This document shows, piece after piece, positions 46,909 to 58,295 of a stretch of 64,000 nucleotides of DNA (position 1 is the stretch's first letter; each line of letters opens with the position of its first letter). Origin of the DNA: Ursus arctos (lineage: Eukaryota > Chordata > Mammalia > Carnivora > Ursidae); assembly GCF_023065955.2 (NCBI RefSeq), contig NW_026622985.1, positions 76,621,931 through 76,685,930 of the forward strand, read 5' to 3'. The translations under genes were made by a program, and so were the position numbers. Under the pieces are notes generated by a model. That model was not told the origin of the DNA. It saw nothing but the letters and a program-made list of their open reading frames with translations, and searched no databases.

Positions 46909-47350
46909 TATTGTGGTGATGGATTTTACCTGTCAACTGGACTGGGGCATACGTGCCTAGTTATTTGTTTAAACATTATTCTAAGTGTGTCTGTGAGGGT
47001 GTTTTGGGTGAGACTAACATTTGAGTTGACAGACTGAGTAAAGCACATTGCTTTTCCTCAGTGTGATGGCTCTCATCCAGTCAGCTGAAGGTCTGAGTAG
47101 ACCTGAAAGCTGACCACCCTGGAAGCAATAGGGAACTGCTTCTGCCTAATAGCCTTGGATCTGGAAGATGAGGGTTTTGTTTTGTTTTGTTTTCCTGCTG
47201 TTGGCTTTCAGAACGGAACTATACCACTGTCAACTGTAGAGCTGGAGACGTGTTATCCTTCATAATTAAATGAGCTAATTCCTTATAATAAGTCTCTTGA
47301 TAGATAGATAGATAGATCGATAGATCGATCTTATTGGTTCTGTTTCCCTG
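46909..47350 (+). mobile_element. Mammalian LTR-like repeat, sense, family not named
   Basis: 'gtggtgatggattttacctg', 'tcaactggactggggcatac', 'tctgtgagggtgttttgggt', 'gacagactgagtaaagcaca' and 'ttattggttctgtttccctg' are landmarks of a familiar mammalian LTR-type repeat that starts with gtgatggttaattt and ends ...ttggttctgtttctctggag. Its usual simple-repeat segment near the 3' end is here a GATA/GATC tract (47299-47331). Confidence 0.6.
47299..47331. repeat. GATA/GATC short tandem repeat
   Basis: Units gatagatagatagatc and gatagatcgatc, interrupted. It lies inside the LTR-like repeat. Confidence 0.85.
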
Positions 47351-47956
47351 GAGATACCTGTTTCTTTGGCGAACTCCCAATCATTATGAGATATGTCTCG
47401 TTTTCCTCCTTGCCTTGATGTGTATCTTGTCTGATATTAGTATTAGCAGTTTTTGTTTTTGTTTTTTTGGTAGTTGTGTGGCATATATTTTCATCCTTTT
47501 TTTCAAACTTCCTGTGTCTTTTCATATGTAATGTGTATCCATTTTAAGCAGTATTCAGTTTGGTTTTGTTTTTCTATCCAGCTTGACAATCTTTTAAAGA
47601 AATTTGGAGTATTTAATTGATTCAATGTCATATAATTAATGTAAGTACTGATGCATGCAGAATTTAAATCTGTTAGCTTACCTTTTCCCCCCTGTTTTTC
47701 TATTTGGTTTTATTTATTTTTGTCTCCATTCTTATTTTCTTTTGGAGTAATGATATAATTTTTAAAATATTTTTTATCCTTCTATTAGCTTTTTCATTAT
47801 ATACTTATATTTATTATTCTTTAAGTGAAATCTCTAGATATTTCAACAGTCTACTTCTTATTAGTGTTTTTACCATTACCTGGACAATACAATAACCTTA
47901 CACATTTTAAGTTCATTTTTCTGCCTCCTGAGCTTTGTGCTATTGTTGTTGTGTTG

Positions 47957-48112
47957 TATATATAAACGTAGACATGCATATTATATATGTATATTTCTAT
48001 ATATGTGCAAATACATATAGATATGTAGGATATGGATACCTGTGTATATATATATACACACACAGATACACACAAATACATATACATGATTAGATATATA
48101 CACACACACACT
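47957..48112. repeat. TA/CA-rich simple sequence
   Basis: A mixed (TA)n, (CA)n and ATACAC stretch, with interruptions. It produces an antisense Tyr/Ile/Cys-rich shadow frame. Confidence 0.85.
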
Positions 48113-49053
48113 TCAAAATTCACAAGATTATTCAGGACAGTCGGTTGGTCTTTATTTAGATTTACCTTCATTTTTACACTTTCCAAAATTATTCATCCTT
48201 TTGCATTACTATGCTTCTATTTCCTGAAGGACTACTTCATTATATTATATCTTTTAGCACAGTTGTCCTTGAAATGACTTTTCTCAGATGTTATTTATTT
48301 GAAAATTTCTTCATCGCACCATCATTTTAAGGTTGTCTTCACTGTCTGAAGGAATCTAGGTTGGCATTTATTTTTTTCAGTACTTTGAATCTGTCACTTC
48401 CTTGTCTTCTGGCTTGCATCATGTCTGCTCAGTGAGCTGTCAGTCTTATGGTCTGTCACCCCTCTGAAGGTAACATGTCCTTTTTGTCCTTCTATCTTCG
48501 TTTAAGTTTTTCACTTTCTCTTTTTCAGCAGGTAGACATGTGCCTATGTTGTTTTTTCTTTATCCTCTTTGATCTCAGGGCTTTTTGATATCTTTTATGT
48601 TTGATGTTGCTGGCTACTTTTTATCCATCTTGGAAAATTCCCTGTCTAATCTATCTTCAAGTATCCTTTCTTTCCATTCCTTCTTGGATTCCAATTTCAT
48701 GCATGTTAGATATTTTCAGGGTTCCCATATGACTCATTCTCTGTTACATATTTAAATTTTTTTCCAACTTTGTACTTCAAATCACTAATTTTTTTACTGA
48801 TCTGCTTCCTAGTTATTAATTTTCTTTTGTGTGGTGTCTAATCATTTGTTAAAATATCTGTATAGTTTATAATTTAATTTATTGTATACTTTCTAGAATT
48901 TTCAATAAATTGTTTTAAATAAATTCAGTCTGCTAGTAAAATTCCCCATCTTATCTATTTTCCTGGACACATTAATTATAGTTATTTTAAAGTCCTTGTC
49001 TGATTCTTACAATATCTAAATGGACTACCTGTTTTCTATCTTCTGGCTTTTGA

Positions 49054-49090
49054 TGTGTGTGTATGTGTGTGTGTGTGTGTGTGTGTGTAT
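49054..49090. repeat. (TG)n microsatellite
   Basis: About 17 TG units with one TA interruption (49062-49063). Likely length-polymorphic. Confidence 0.95.
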
Positions 49091-49320
49091 GAGATTTGGT
49101 GAATGCCACCATTTTGTAGGAAAAGTTATAGAAGTACTAGGTGATGTTTTCTTCCTCCAGAGAGGATATAATTTCCTTCCAGGGGGCAAAGAAATCACCT
49201 TTATCCATACATGGATTGAAACAATTTCAGAATTTCTGAGTGCTGTTCTGATTCCAGTTTATCTTTACGAAGTGTAGCCTTTTGGGAATTCCAATGGGAA
49301 GCCTTAAATATTTATCATAG

Positions 49321-49861
49321 ACTGTCCTTCTTGAAGAATCTTGAACTCCCAATTTTTATAACCTTAGAAGTGTAAGACTGCCACGACCTCTGCATAGCTT
49401 TCCAGTGTTTTAACAAAAGCTTTTTCTCATTTTCTTGATTTTTCTCTTTTGCCTGCTCAGATTAGTTCTAAGCAAATGTTTCGAGGGAAAATGTAGAGAA
49501 GTATGTTAGACTTACTTCTTTGTGGTTCCTGATTTTCTAGAACTTGGTCTTTCAAATAATGGCTGCCTTATAATCCTGTTGCCAGATAACTTCCCAATTG
49601 ACTATAAACATGAGAAGATTCATGTAAATTTTTAATTACAGCTACCACACAGAAAACACTATAGGCAAGTCACCAGGCAAGCTCTCTTTAAGAAATTATT
49701 ATATTTAGAAGGAAAAGACTGATAGCTAGCTATTCATGGACAAAATAAATATATAATGTCCTACAACTGAACTTTGGAGTTGTTTTACTCTACCAAAAAC
49801 AACAGTAACAACTTTAATATAAATTCCTAGAATAGTTTTTCTTAAAATAAAATTAATATAA
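49321..49861. other. Unannotated stretch
   Basis: No gene or certain repeat; the first part may still be old L1. Confidence 0.35.
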
Positions 49862-50240
49862 GCTACTAAGTTCCTACTGTGTGCCACCATGGCCCTGCAT
49901 ATTTTTCTTAGAGCTTCTCCACCACACAAGTACTATGTGCAATGTATTATTATCCATGTTTTACGTAAGAGGAACAGAAGCTCAGAGAATTTAAGTCATT
50001 TGCTCAAAGTCACACAGGAAGTGACAGAACTAAGATTTTTTTTTGTTTGTTTTGTTTTGTTTTTTAGAGAGACAGAGAGAGAGAGGGGAAGGGCTGAGGA
50101 AGAAGGAGCCCAATGTGGGGCTTGTTCTCAGGACCCTGAAATCATGAACTGACCCAAAATCAGGAGTCGAACCCTTAACTGACTGAGCCACCAAATGACG
50201 CAAAAGAACCTAAGTTTTGATTCTAACTCTACAGTCTATT
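49862..50240 (-). repeat. MIR, antisense, split by a SINE
   Basis: 'agttcctactgtgtgccacc', 'tattattatccatgttttac', 'gaacagaagctcagagaatt' and 'ctcaaagtcacacaggaagt' follow the antisense MIR consensus. It resumes after the SINE with 'aagttttgattctaactcta'. Confidence 0.65.
50036..50204 (-). repeat. Can-SINE inserted in MIR, antisense
   Basis: It has a ttgtttgttttgttttgttt tail, (GA)n and a head with an unusually eroded end (ccaccaaatgacgc instead of ccacccaggcgcc). The flanks agaactaagattt (from 50026) and agaacctaagttt (from 50205) are the duplicated MIR target. Its erosion suggests an older insertion. Confidence 0.88.
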
Positions 50241-50389
50241 TCCTTTCTTCATGTAATTTGCTAATTAACTATAATAATCTTTAGTCATTTTTAATTTATT
50301 TTATAAATACTTCAGTATAATGAAGCTTAAGATCATAATTGTGTGTTATATATTTAAATATAAATGGAGATGTTTGGAAAACATTTTTA

Positions 50390-50590
50390 TTTGTTTTTTT
50401 TTTTTAAGATTTTATTTATTTATTTGACGTGAGAGACAGCCAGCGAGAGAGGGAACACAAGCAGGGGGAGTGGGAGAGGAAGAAGCAGGCTCCCAGCAGA
50501 GGAGCCTGACGTGGGGCTCAATCCCAGGACTCCGGGATCACGCCCTGAGCTGAAGGCAGACGCTTAACGACTGAGCCACCCAGGTGCCCC
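50390..50590 (-). repeat. Young ursid-type Can-SINE with perfect 15-bp duplication, antisense
   Basis: Exact copies of tggaaaacattttta lie at 50375-50389 and 50591-50605. It carries gacagccagcgagagaggga, gatcacgccctgagctgaag and gacgcttaacgactgagcca. One of the cleanest insertions in the window. Confidence 0.98.
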
Positions 50591-50649
50591 TGGAAAACAT
50601 TTTTAAATGTTATATTTTAGATTAGGAAATATGCTATTATGAAATTTCA

Positions 50650-50830
50650 AAGTGGTGTATTTTGAAGTCCTGCTTAGGCTATCTTCTTATTGTGCGTCCT
50701 TATGTAAATCTCCTAAGCTTTCAGATCATCAGTCTCTACATATTTAAATGTGGGGATATTAACTACTTTATAGAATTTTTCTGAGGACTAAATGATTTAC
50801 ATGCATGTGAAATTTTATGGAAAACTCAAT
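50650..50830 (+). repeat. MIR, sense
   Basis: 'gtccttatgtaaatctccta', 'tttaaatgtggggatattaa' and 'tctgaggactaaatgattta' match the 3' half of MIR (acctctctgagcctcagttt ... atggggataat ... gaggattaaatgag). Confidence 0.55.
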
Positions 50831-51060
50831 GTATTTGGTTTCTTAATTGATTTTATATTTTTTATCATGATTTTTATTCTTATGGATTTAAAATCAAAAG
50901 GCCAATGAGTTGTAGGGGATCTACTAAGATAAGAGCTTAGATAAATGCTTATCTAAGAGTTGTTATCACACTTTTAATAGAACAACTACTCAACTTCCTT
51001 TTTAAGTTCAATGTCCTGCATAGTTTAGACTGAAGCTTTTTCTACTCTAGAAAGAGTATG

Positions 51061-51363
51061 GTTCAAAGGTCTAGAAAGTTTTCACAAAGTTGAGTTACGT
51101 GATTTAGTTCAAAAGTCTAGAAAGTTGGGGCGCCTGGGTGGCACAGCGGTTGGGCGTCTGCCTTTGGCTCAGAGCGTGGTCCCAGCGCTATGGGATCGAG
51201 CCCCACATCAGGCTCCTCCGCTATGAGCCTGCTTCTTCCTCTCCCACTCCCCCTGCTTGTGTTCCCTCTCTTGCTGGCTGTCTCTATCTCTGTCAAATAA
51301 ATAAATAAAATCTTTAAAAAAAAAAGTCTAGAAAGTTTTCACAAAGTTGAGTTACGTGATTTA
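51061..51363. repeat. 46-bp tandem duplication, second copy split by a SINE
   Basis: Unit 1 is 51061-51106. Unit 2 is 51107-51126 plus, after the SINE and its duplication, 51338-51363. Joined, the two units are both 46 bp and differ at one position (ggtctag against aagtctag). The unit starts gttcaaa and ends gtgattta. The tandem duplication therefore pre-dates the SINE. Confidence 0.95.
51127..51321 (+). repeat. Young ursid-type Can-SINE in tandem duplication, sense
   Basis: It starts ggggcgcctgggtggcacag, has gggatcgagccccacatcag and the tctgtcaaataaataaataa tail. Exact 16-bp copies of aaaagtctagaaagtt (51111-51126 and 51322-51337) flank it. The tail ends in a pure A run, as in recent copies. 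Confidence 0.98.
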
Positions 51364-51689
51364 TAGACTGATTTAAATTTATGGCCCAAGAAATACTATT
51401 GCTATATAAACACTAAAAAGTGGTCAGTAACACAAATTTATTAAAGAAAGCTTATAAAAAACTACTCTTATCTTCTTTAATGTAATGATGGATTTATTAG
51501 ATAAGGGAATACTGGGGATCAATGTGCTATACATTATAGATTCAATAAATTGTTTGATGAAATGTCACATAGCACAGTACCAAAAACATCAATTTTAAAA
51601 TACCAGGACTTAAATGGTATTTATTTAAAAGGCAAGCAGGGTCAGTAGGAAGAATGGTCAGATATAAAGTTACTCTAAGTTTATTTGGC
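51364..51689. other. Unannotated AT-rich stretch
   Basis: Nothing identified. Confidence 0.4.
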
Positions 51690-51895
51690 ATAGTCTGTCT
51701 ACCTTCTGTGCTTTCTGGCACATCACATGCACCTTTATTACAACATCAGTATAGTGAGTTATGGTTATTAGTCATCTTGCCTTCCCCACTGTACTGCAAG
51801 ATCTTTCAGATCAGAGAACCATATTTATTCATCTTTGGGTCCTCAATGTCTAATAAAACACCTGCCATAGATTAGAAATTCCTTTATTGTTACCT
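51690..51895 (+). mobile_element. L2 LINE 3' end, sense (diverged)
   Basis: 'ccccactgtactgcaagatc', 'tttgggtcctcaatgtctaa' and 'taaaacacctgccatagatt' resemble L2 3' UTR text (ccccactagactgtaagctc ... tgtatccccagcgcctagca). Diverged, so boundaries are approximate. Confidence 0.45.
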
Positions 51896-52430
51896 GAAAA
51901 TGGTCAATTTCATAATTAGCAAAATATATTTTAATCTTAAGCTAGGTCAAAATTCTCAAACCTTTCTAAGGTGTGCAAGGTTGAAAAATATTCCTCTGAG
52001 AAAAGAAACATTGTACATAAACAAATCTTGTTTAAAATGTTTTTCCTTAGATGAAGAGAAGCCAACAGAACAGAAGTCTATGGACAAGACGGAGGGATCT
52101 TCAGTTCCTCATCTGTAAAACAGGTGATCCAATGAGTCAATGCTTCTAAAGTACTTTGTTTTGCTTTGAAAATATTTCTGTGAGATCAGCTTTTCCCATT
52201 GTCGTGTCATAGGTACAGTGCTCAGGGACAGGAATGTAGAAACGGGTTCCTCACAACCAGCCCACCTTGCCAGTGTGGGGAATCTGCTGAGAATTTAGGT
52301 AAGGTATAAGCTTACCTGAGAGTGTGCCATTGTAAATCTGACCATAGGAAATGTGCTATTATCTGTTTAAAAGAAAGAAGTATGCATTTGAAACAAAATA
52401 TTGTTGTCTTCTTGGTATGGGACTTCCTTA
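51896..52430. other. Unannotated stretch
   Basis: A short MIR-like phrase, 'cagttcctcatctgtaaaac', lies at 52101-52120. Nothing else is named. Confidence 0.35.
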
Positions 52431-52444
52431 AGGTTAAAAGTTCT

Positions 52445-52643
52445 GGGGCGCCTGGGTGGCACAGCGGTTAAGCGTCTGCCTTCGGCTCAGGGCGTGATCC
52501 TGGCGTTGTGGGATCGAGCCCCACATCAGGCTCCTCTGCTATGAGCCTGCTTCTTCCTCTCCCACTCCCCCTGCTTGTGTTCCCTCTCTCGCTGGCTGTC
52601 TCTGTCTCTGTCAAATAAATAAATAAAATCTTAAAAAAAAAAA
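52445..52643 (+). repeat. Young ursid-type Can-SINE, sense
   Basis: It starts ggggcgcctgggtggcacag with gttaagcgtctgccttcggc and gcgtgatcctggcgttgtgg, and ends in aaataaataaataaaatctt plus at least 15 A. Flanks aaaagttct lie at 52436-52444 and 52644-52652. Together with 50390 and 51127 it is among the least diverged copies. Confidence 0.96.
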
Positions 52644-52652
52644 AAAAGTTCT

Positions 52653-53904
52653 GTTATACAACAATTAATTGATTCAGAAAGGTTTATGATGAATAAATAT
52701 ATTTAATAAAACCTATCAGTGTAATTTAGTATTAATTGCAAAGGCGCTTCAAATATAATAGCTTCAGGTATATAACTAACTTGACTGCCAGCTGACAACA
52801 GTTTATTATGTATTTTAAGAAACATTAGCAGCTCCCTGCTGAGAATATAAACATGGAGAAAGTAGAGCAGGAACCATGGGACTAGGTGAATATACAATAT
52901 AACCTCTTTATGAGACAATTTTGGAGAATCCTGAAAATAACTAATATAATGAAAATCTCTAATCTTTCTGAAAGTAGATGTTTTATGCTGAGAAATTAAT
53001 CACACAAAAATAATTGTAGGAACCCTAGTAATCATGCACATCAGAAAAATGCATTTGGGGTGTTTCATTTTTTGGTCTACTTATTGAAACTTCTTTCCTA
53101 AAACTAATTATTAGACAAAATTCTGCCTGTTTTGAAATACTGAAAGTAAAACAAAAAATGCCGATGTTGCTTTTTAAAAAAATTGTAACTATAAATTTTC
53201 ACTAATTAGTCTTCTTTTCTACATTCTCAATATAGAGTTAAAATGTAGAAAATGTGGAATTTAAACTATGGATAAAGAAAATGTAGACATTTATTTACCA
53301 AAGTATAAGAAGTAGTCCAAAACCCAAATAAGAAGTCATAACAAAATTTCAGTGTAAAGTTGAGGTGAGGTATTTGCAGATATATTTCCCAAATGATGTG
53401 TTTGGGTGGAGTGCTGAGGGGGAAATCCTTAACTAACATGTTGCTTAAAATTGTCACCAAACAATGTCTAACTTGTACCTAGGATCCTGATTACTAAAGA
53501 AGAGTTAAAGTGGAAGCTCTTTGAAAAACTAATTCAGGGACCATAAATGACAAATAAGAATTTTTGCTCATCTAAACTAATTTCAAACAGGCACTGAAAT
53601 GTCTAGAATTTTGTAACTCATTGAAAGAAAGCTAACCATGTTATATATTAATAGAAAATCTTAGATGAGTGGTGATTTGAGAGAAACACGTTCTGGTTTT
53701 TCTCAATATAAGGGTAAGAACAAAAGGCCAAATTGGGGTTTATTGTCTGCATACTGGATTTTCTTGCGAAGCTTGAGGTGAGGGGACAAAATAATAGGGA
53801 AGGCTTCTATGCATTGGTTAACAAAATAGCTGTTCAGTGCTAGGGAATTTGGAGCACTGTAGAAAAAAAGTAGAAGAGAAAGTAAAAGTAAGAGAAGTGG
53901 TAGT
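52653..53904. other. Repeat-poor AT-rich stretch
   Basis: About 1.25 kb with no gene and no repeat that I can name. Short minus frames (64-75 codons) show no domain. Confidence 0.4.
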
Positions 53905-54085
53905 GGATACAGCACAGGGAATAGAGTCAATGGTGTTGTAATAGTGTTGTATCATGACAGATGGCGGCAACACTTGTGGGGAACACAGCATGAAGTATAG
54001 CCTTGTCTGATCACTATGTTGTACACCTGAAACTAACGTTACATTGTGTCAACTGTACTTCAACTTAAAAGAAATGATTTTAAAA
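53905..54085 (+). mobile_element. L1 3' end, sense
   Basis: 'acagcacagggaatagagtc', 'aatggtgttgtaatagtgtt', 'atcactatgttgtacacctg' and 'aaactaacgttacattgtgt' match the carnivore L1 3' UTR seen also at 15.9-16.3 kb. Only the last ~180 bp is present. Confidence 0.75.
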
Positions 54086-55689
54086 AGAGAGAGCAGTGGT
54101 AGGGAAAGGAAAATGAGAGGGAAAGATGAACAAATGAAAAAAAGCATTATCTAGGAGCCCTTTGAAGCAGATTGTGTATATTAATAAGTAGCTTTTACAC
54201 CTTCTCAGGAACATAAAATATAGCTTCAGCTTCCCACAGAATTTATGTGTTATTTATTTTCTCATCAACTTCAGCCACCATTATTGAGTCCTCTTATTCA
54301 CTGCTGGTGCTCCAAACTGTCACATTGTAGGGTCTCCTACAAGAGATCAACCAAACTACCTCTTCGCAAAGTATGGGTATGTACGAAATGAATATATATC
54401 AAGTACCCATTAAATACTATGCATTTGTGCTGTCTCTTTTTTCAGATTTTATTTAAATTCTAGTGCTTTTTTAATTCTTATATTTCACAACTAAAAAAAA
54501 TCAAATTTGAGTAAAAGTGATCCAAATTCAATTCCAAGGTTTATGATATTTTTGTATTACTGACTACTCTGATGTTTGCTTAGTTGTTAAAGGTAAGTGG
54601 ATAATATGTAGAAACAAGAAATAAATTTCTGCGCTAAGTAACTAATACCTTGCTCAGATGGTTAACATGGTAAGGCTGTAATTGTAAGAGAGAACACAGA
54701 GAGAATGTTGTGAGTTATTCAAGCAGTGATGAGTTTTCTTGGGACAAGGTTGGCAGTGACAGTCTTGTCTGAGCTGAATACAGAAATGTTCCCAGAAGCA
54801 CTTTATAAGTGAGATTAGAATGCAGATATGTTCTATTTACCCACTTAAACTCAAACATAGGTCCTCATTTTCCCCTCAGTTAAAATTCTGAGAAGCATGG
54901 AACATTGTGTCCCTCTTACCTTCCCTTTACATTGTAGAGGACAAAGTAATAACAAGCAATACATATTAAATTAGTATTTTCTTAATTCCACTCATAACTA
55001 TAGCAACTACATTCTTCTGAATTTAATGACTGCATGGTCTAATTCTGCAAGAGCACAACTATTTAAATTATAGTTTTCCACACCCAGTTTAAGTAATCAT
55101 CTAACAATTTTAATAATCTTCATTAAATGGTGAAGCAGCTAAAGTTAGTGTTTCGTGATACTCAAAAATATATCTTATTTTACTTTCTTCATATTTGAAG
55201 TGTCTCCACTATTCTGTCAATTTTAAGTGGTGCATTTGCCACATTTTAACATCTCTGAAATTAAGATGTAGCTTTAAATGAATGTGATAAAAAAATCATT
55301 ATCACTGTCATGGTGAATCGGCATTTTTTCTTGGTGGTAGGTACACCAAGAAGAAATGGTGCAGTTTACATTAATGGCATCTTAGATTTAGTGAGATAAA
55401 ACATAAAGCAATAAAGGCATACAGACAATGTCTCCCTGTAGAGATTTCTAAATGTCCAATGATATTTAGATGAAAATCTTTAGGGATTACTTCTTTTAGA
55501 TTTAAAAATCTTCTAAAATGAAAAAAAAAAAAAGTCAAGTAAAGTAACTTTAGGACTCCAAAGGAGGCTTTGCTAATGGTGAACTTTGAATCACAGTGCC
55601 AGGCGCTGGCAGGTATGTTTCTGCCCAGTCTATTTCTGGCACCACGGTATCTGTTCCAGCGGCTCCAATCTTAGCTTTTTACCCTCGTG
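54086..55689. other. Repeat-poor AT-rich stretch
   Basis: No gene or named repeat in about 1.6 kb. An A-run lies at 55521-55533. Confidence 0.4.
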
Positions 55690-55840
55690 AGTCATGTGAT
55701 CATGGCCAAAGACTTAACCGTTTTTAATCTCGACCTCCTCCTCTGTAAAATGGGGATATAAAATCTAACTCCTAGCACCATAAACTACGTGAGATGGCAG
55801 ATGTAAGTAAGTAGCAAGGTTCCCAGGACATAAATATTAA
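55690..55840 (+). repeat. MIR, sense
   Basis: 'gagtcatgtgatcatggcca', 'agacttaaccgtttttaatc' and 'ctctgtaaaatggggatata' follow the MIR core (gctgtgtgaccttgggcaag, ttacttaacctctctg, ctgtaaaatggggataat). Confidence 0.6.
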
Positions 55841-56639
55841 TTTCTTTTCGCAAAGAATGGCCTTGATATAAACTCATTTTGAAAATTGAAATTTGTCACC
55901 GGTGGTAGAAAGTATTCCTGATTGCCGGCTTAGTCTGACTGCAGACGGGAATGACGGTGTGTTTGAACTAGACCTTATTAAAGCAGAATCTTGAGATTGA
56001 ATAGCCTCTGCTCATTTTAGTACATGATTAGCAGGACACAACAGGATGAAGGATAGGAAGAAAAAAACTCCTGTTATGAAGTGATTATACTCATCAATCA
56101 AAGGTCTATGCCTAGGTTTCTAAAACAGAAGGCGTGAGCGTCATATTGGGAGCATCTCACTGTGAGATGAGTGATGCAATTAAAAAAGAAAGTACTTTTC
56201 ACAACATTTTACACCAGGTGGCTATAGGCATAATCCCTGCATGGGTATATAGGTAACTACTTATGAATTCGGTCTAATCATCTCCTCTGTCTATCGCAGA
56301 GTTTGAAATCCTTATTATTAGAGTTATTTTGGTTTAACTACATGATCTCTAGAAGGACGTTGTATACATGCACAGCTATCACAAAGAAGGGGAGAGAGAT
56401 TTTGATTCATTAGCATGAATTAGTGTGTCAGATTAGATAGGGAAGGAATAGAAATCAAGCCAAATAAGTTTGATGAAGATGAGAGAATTTTAGATATTCT
56501 CAGCAGAATTGCAGACTAACCGCAGGAAAGCAAAGCGAATAATTTGTCCAGATGGGAGGCTCTAGGAGCTTTGTTATTGGGAAAAGAATAAACATAAAAT
56601 TGTAGTTTCGAGAAAACTGTAGACATACACTGATTTCAC
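55841..56639. other. Unannotated stretch
   Basis: Nothing named; mixed composition, no long frame. Confidence 0.4.
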
Positions 56640-56736
56640 TGCTGTCTCTAGTTACTGGCACAGAATGTGGCAAGGAATAAGCCCCGAATAAATATTTGTT
56701 GAATATAAGAATGAGTGAATGAATGAATGAATGAGA
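56640..56736 (+). mobile_element. L2 LINE 3' end with GAAT tandem, sense
   Basis: 'tagttactggcacagaatgt' and 'gaataaatatttgttgaata' are followed by five GAAT-type units (56712-56736). This is the terminal tandem typical of L2 3' ends. Confidence 0.6.
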
Positions 56737-56944
56737 CATTTTAAAACAAAATACATTTTTAATGTCTGTATATTGCTAAAATATCACAGAGTATAAAGTG
56801 AATTACATCTCTATGTGCTTGTGTAAGGCAAGAACATCACAGAACATAGTCACATCATGTTGGATCAGGCTTTTTTTGATTTTTAAGAAATATAAGATGA
56901 TCTATAAAACATGTAAACTTTTATGCAGTAAAGAAATGACTTAA

Positions 56945-57062
56945 TTAAGATGGCAGGTTCTTGAGTGTGTGGACTATGCCTGTTTTCATCTTTGTAATCC
57001 GAGTGTTTATCATAAAGCATGAAATGTGATAGGTATTCAATAAATGTTGGCTAAATAAATGG
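56945..57062 (+). mobile_element. L2 LINE 3' end, sense
   Basis: 'ggcaggttcttgagtgtgtg', 'gtgataggtattcaataaat' and 'gttggctaaataaatg' match the L2 terminal text (gcagggaccttgtct ... agtaggcgctcaataaat). Confidence 0.65.
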
Positions 57063-58086
57063 GATTCTAATATATACAGTTAATTGTCCAAAAGCTTTGT
57101 GCATATTTTGTCTAATAAGCCAGAAAATTGACTATATAGTTACCATGCAGGCATAGTCAATGGCACGCCTCTCTCATCTATTGATGGGTTATAATTTGGT
57201 TCATTTAATTGTGTTTATGTTTTACTGTGTTGTATTTTCTTTGTGAGAATGCTTGTTCTTCTGCCAAATTTTTGCTTAGCCACATTTACATGTGTACTGA
57301 CAAATTAATATATTTCCGTGGCCTTATGTTTCTGTTGAACAGCCATGAGATGTTTTATTTGCAGCATCTGTGTATTTAAATATCATTCTGCCTAGGAGAT
57401 GCCAATTTTTCATATAAATGAAGATGAAAAATTAGAAGAAAACACTGGTAAAATAAGAGTGAATCTGTACAGTTTTCTCAAAATATGTACTCTATTCCCT
57501 TTCTGAATTTTCTGATTTAGTTCCATAGGGGAAAGGGGTGAAGGATAGAGAAATTTGAATGTACTAGTTGATTACAGTCTTTGAATTTACAGATACCTTA
57601 TATATATCCCTATTTTGAGACTTTGAATTCTATCAGGGTGGGGCTACTCAGAATCTGGGAAAGGTACCCCTGCTTCAAAAAACATTTCCCATACCACCCA
57701 TATTGATTTAACCCATTACCTTCCATTCTCATGCCAGTGGGGAATTCTCAATCTCTAATATTTACAAATATTTATTTGTGATCTGGAAATGTTTAGAAAT
57801 GGCAGGTAACCCCATATTAATTGTTATTGAGCCTTCTCAAGGAGATTGCTTCTGGTTTCATTATCTTGTTTCCAAATTCATTTGAAATGTATCCAATGAA
57901 TTTAAGGGAAGAAATAGTGAAAAGAGCCTCAAAATTTAGAAGCCAAAGTGAATTGTCTGGGTTAACAAACTTCCCTTTAACCTAGTTATTTCCTCTTGGT
58001 TAAAAACTCTCAGACTTCCCTCTTCTAAGTTGTTATACAGGAAGAAAATGTTGTTGCATGACTGAGAAATAGTGCTTTTCAAATTA
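57063..58086. other. Repeat-poor stretch
   Basis: About 1 kb without gene or named repeat. Confidence 0.4.
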
Positions 58087-58096
58087 CCAGAGAACA

Positions 58097-58250
58097 GGGG
58101 TGCCTGGGTGGCTCAGTTGATTAAGCATCTGCCTTTGGCTCAGGTGATGATCCTGGGTCCTGGGCTCCCTGCTCAGCGTGGAGTCTGCTTCTCCCTTTGC
58201 CCCTCGCCAGCTCGTGCTCTCTCTCTCTCTCTCTCTCTCAAATAAATAGA
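58097..58250 (+). repeat. Can-SINE with microsatellite tail, sense
   Basis: It starts ggggtgcctgggtggctcag and shows the general Can-SINE head (tctgcctttggctcaggtga) with a shortened body. It contains a (CT)n tract at 58218-58240, then aaataaatagatg passes into a GATA tandem. No clean target duplication is visible; ccagagaaca before and cacagaacaa after are possible remnants. Confidence 0.92.
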
Positions 58251-58251
58251 T

Positions 58252-58294
<43 letters not shown>
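58244..58294. repeat. (GATA)n microsatellite at SINE tail
   Basis: About eleven GATA units, nearly uninterrupted after an initial gatgatagat. It apparently grew from the SINE A-rich tail (aaataaatagatgatag). Very likely polymorphic. Confidence 0.97.

Positions 58295-58295
<1 letters not shown>

Larger units (their letters stand above)
47351..49320 (-). mobile_element. Long old L1 (L1M/L1ME-type), antisense
   Basis: Antisense landmarks occur in order: 'ttgtctgatattagtattag', 'gagctttgtgctattgttgt', 'agatttaccttcatttttac', 'cttccttgtcttctggcttg', 'tggattccaatttcatgcat' and 'aaagtccttgtctgattctt'. All are diverged versions of old-L1 text. No frame survives, and microsatellites have grown inside it (47957-48112 and 49054-49090). 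Confidence 0.55.

Noticed and set aside
51061..51363. CRISPR-like direct repeats separated by a spacer
   Set aside because: The genome is mammalian, there are only two units, and the 'spacer' is a SINE with its own target-site duplication.
40281..52643. tRNA genes suggested by A-box/B-box-like text
   Set aside because: These are tRNA-derived SINE heads followed by CT tracts and A-tails; no cloverleaf with acceptor stem is preserved.
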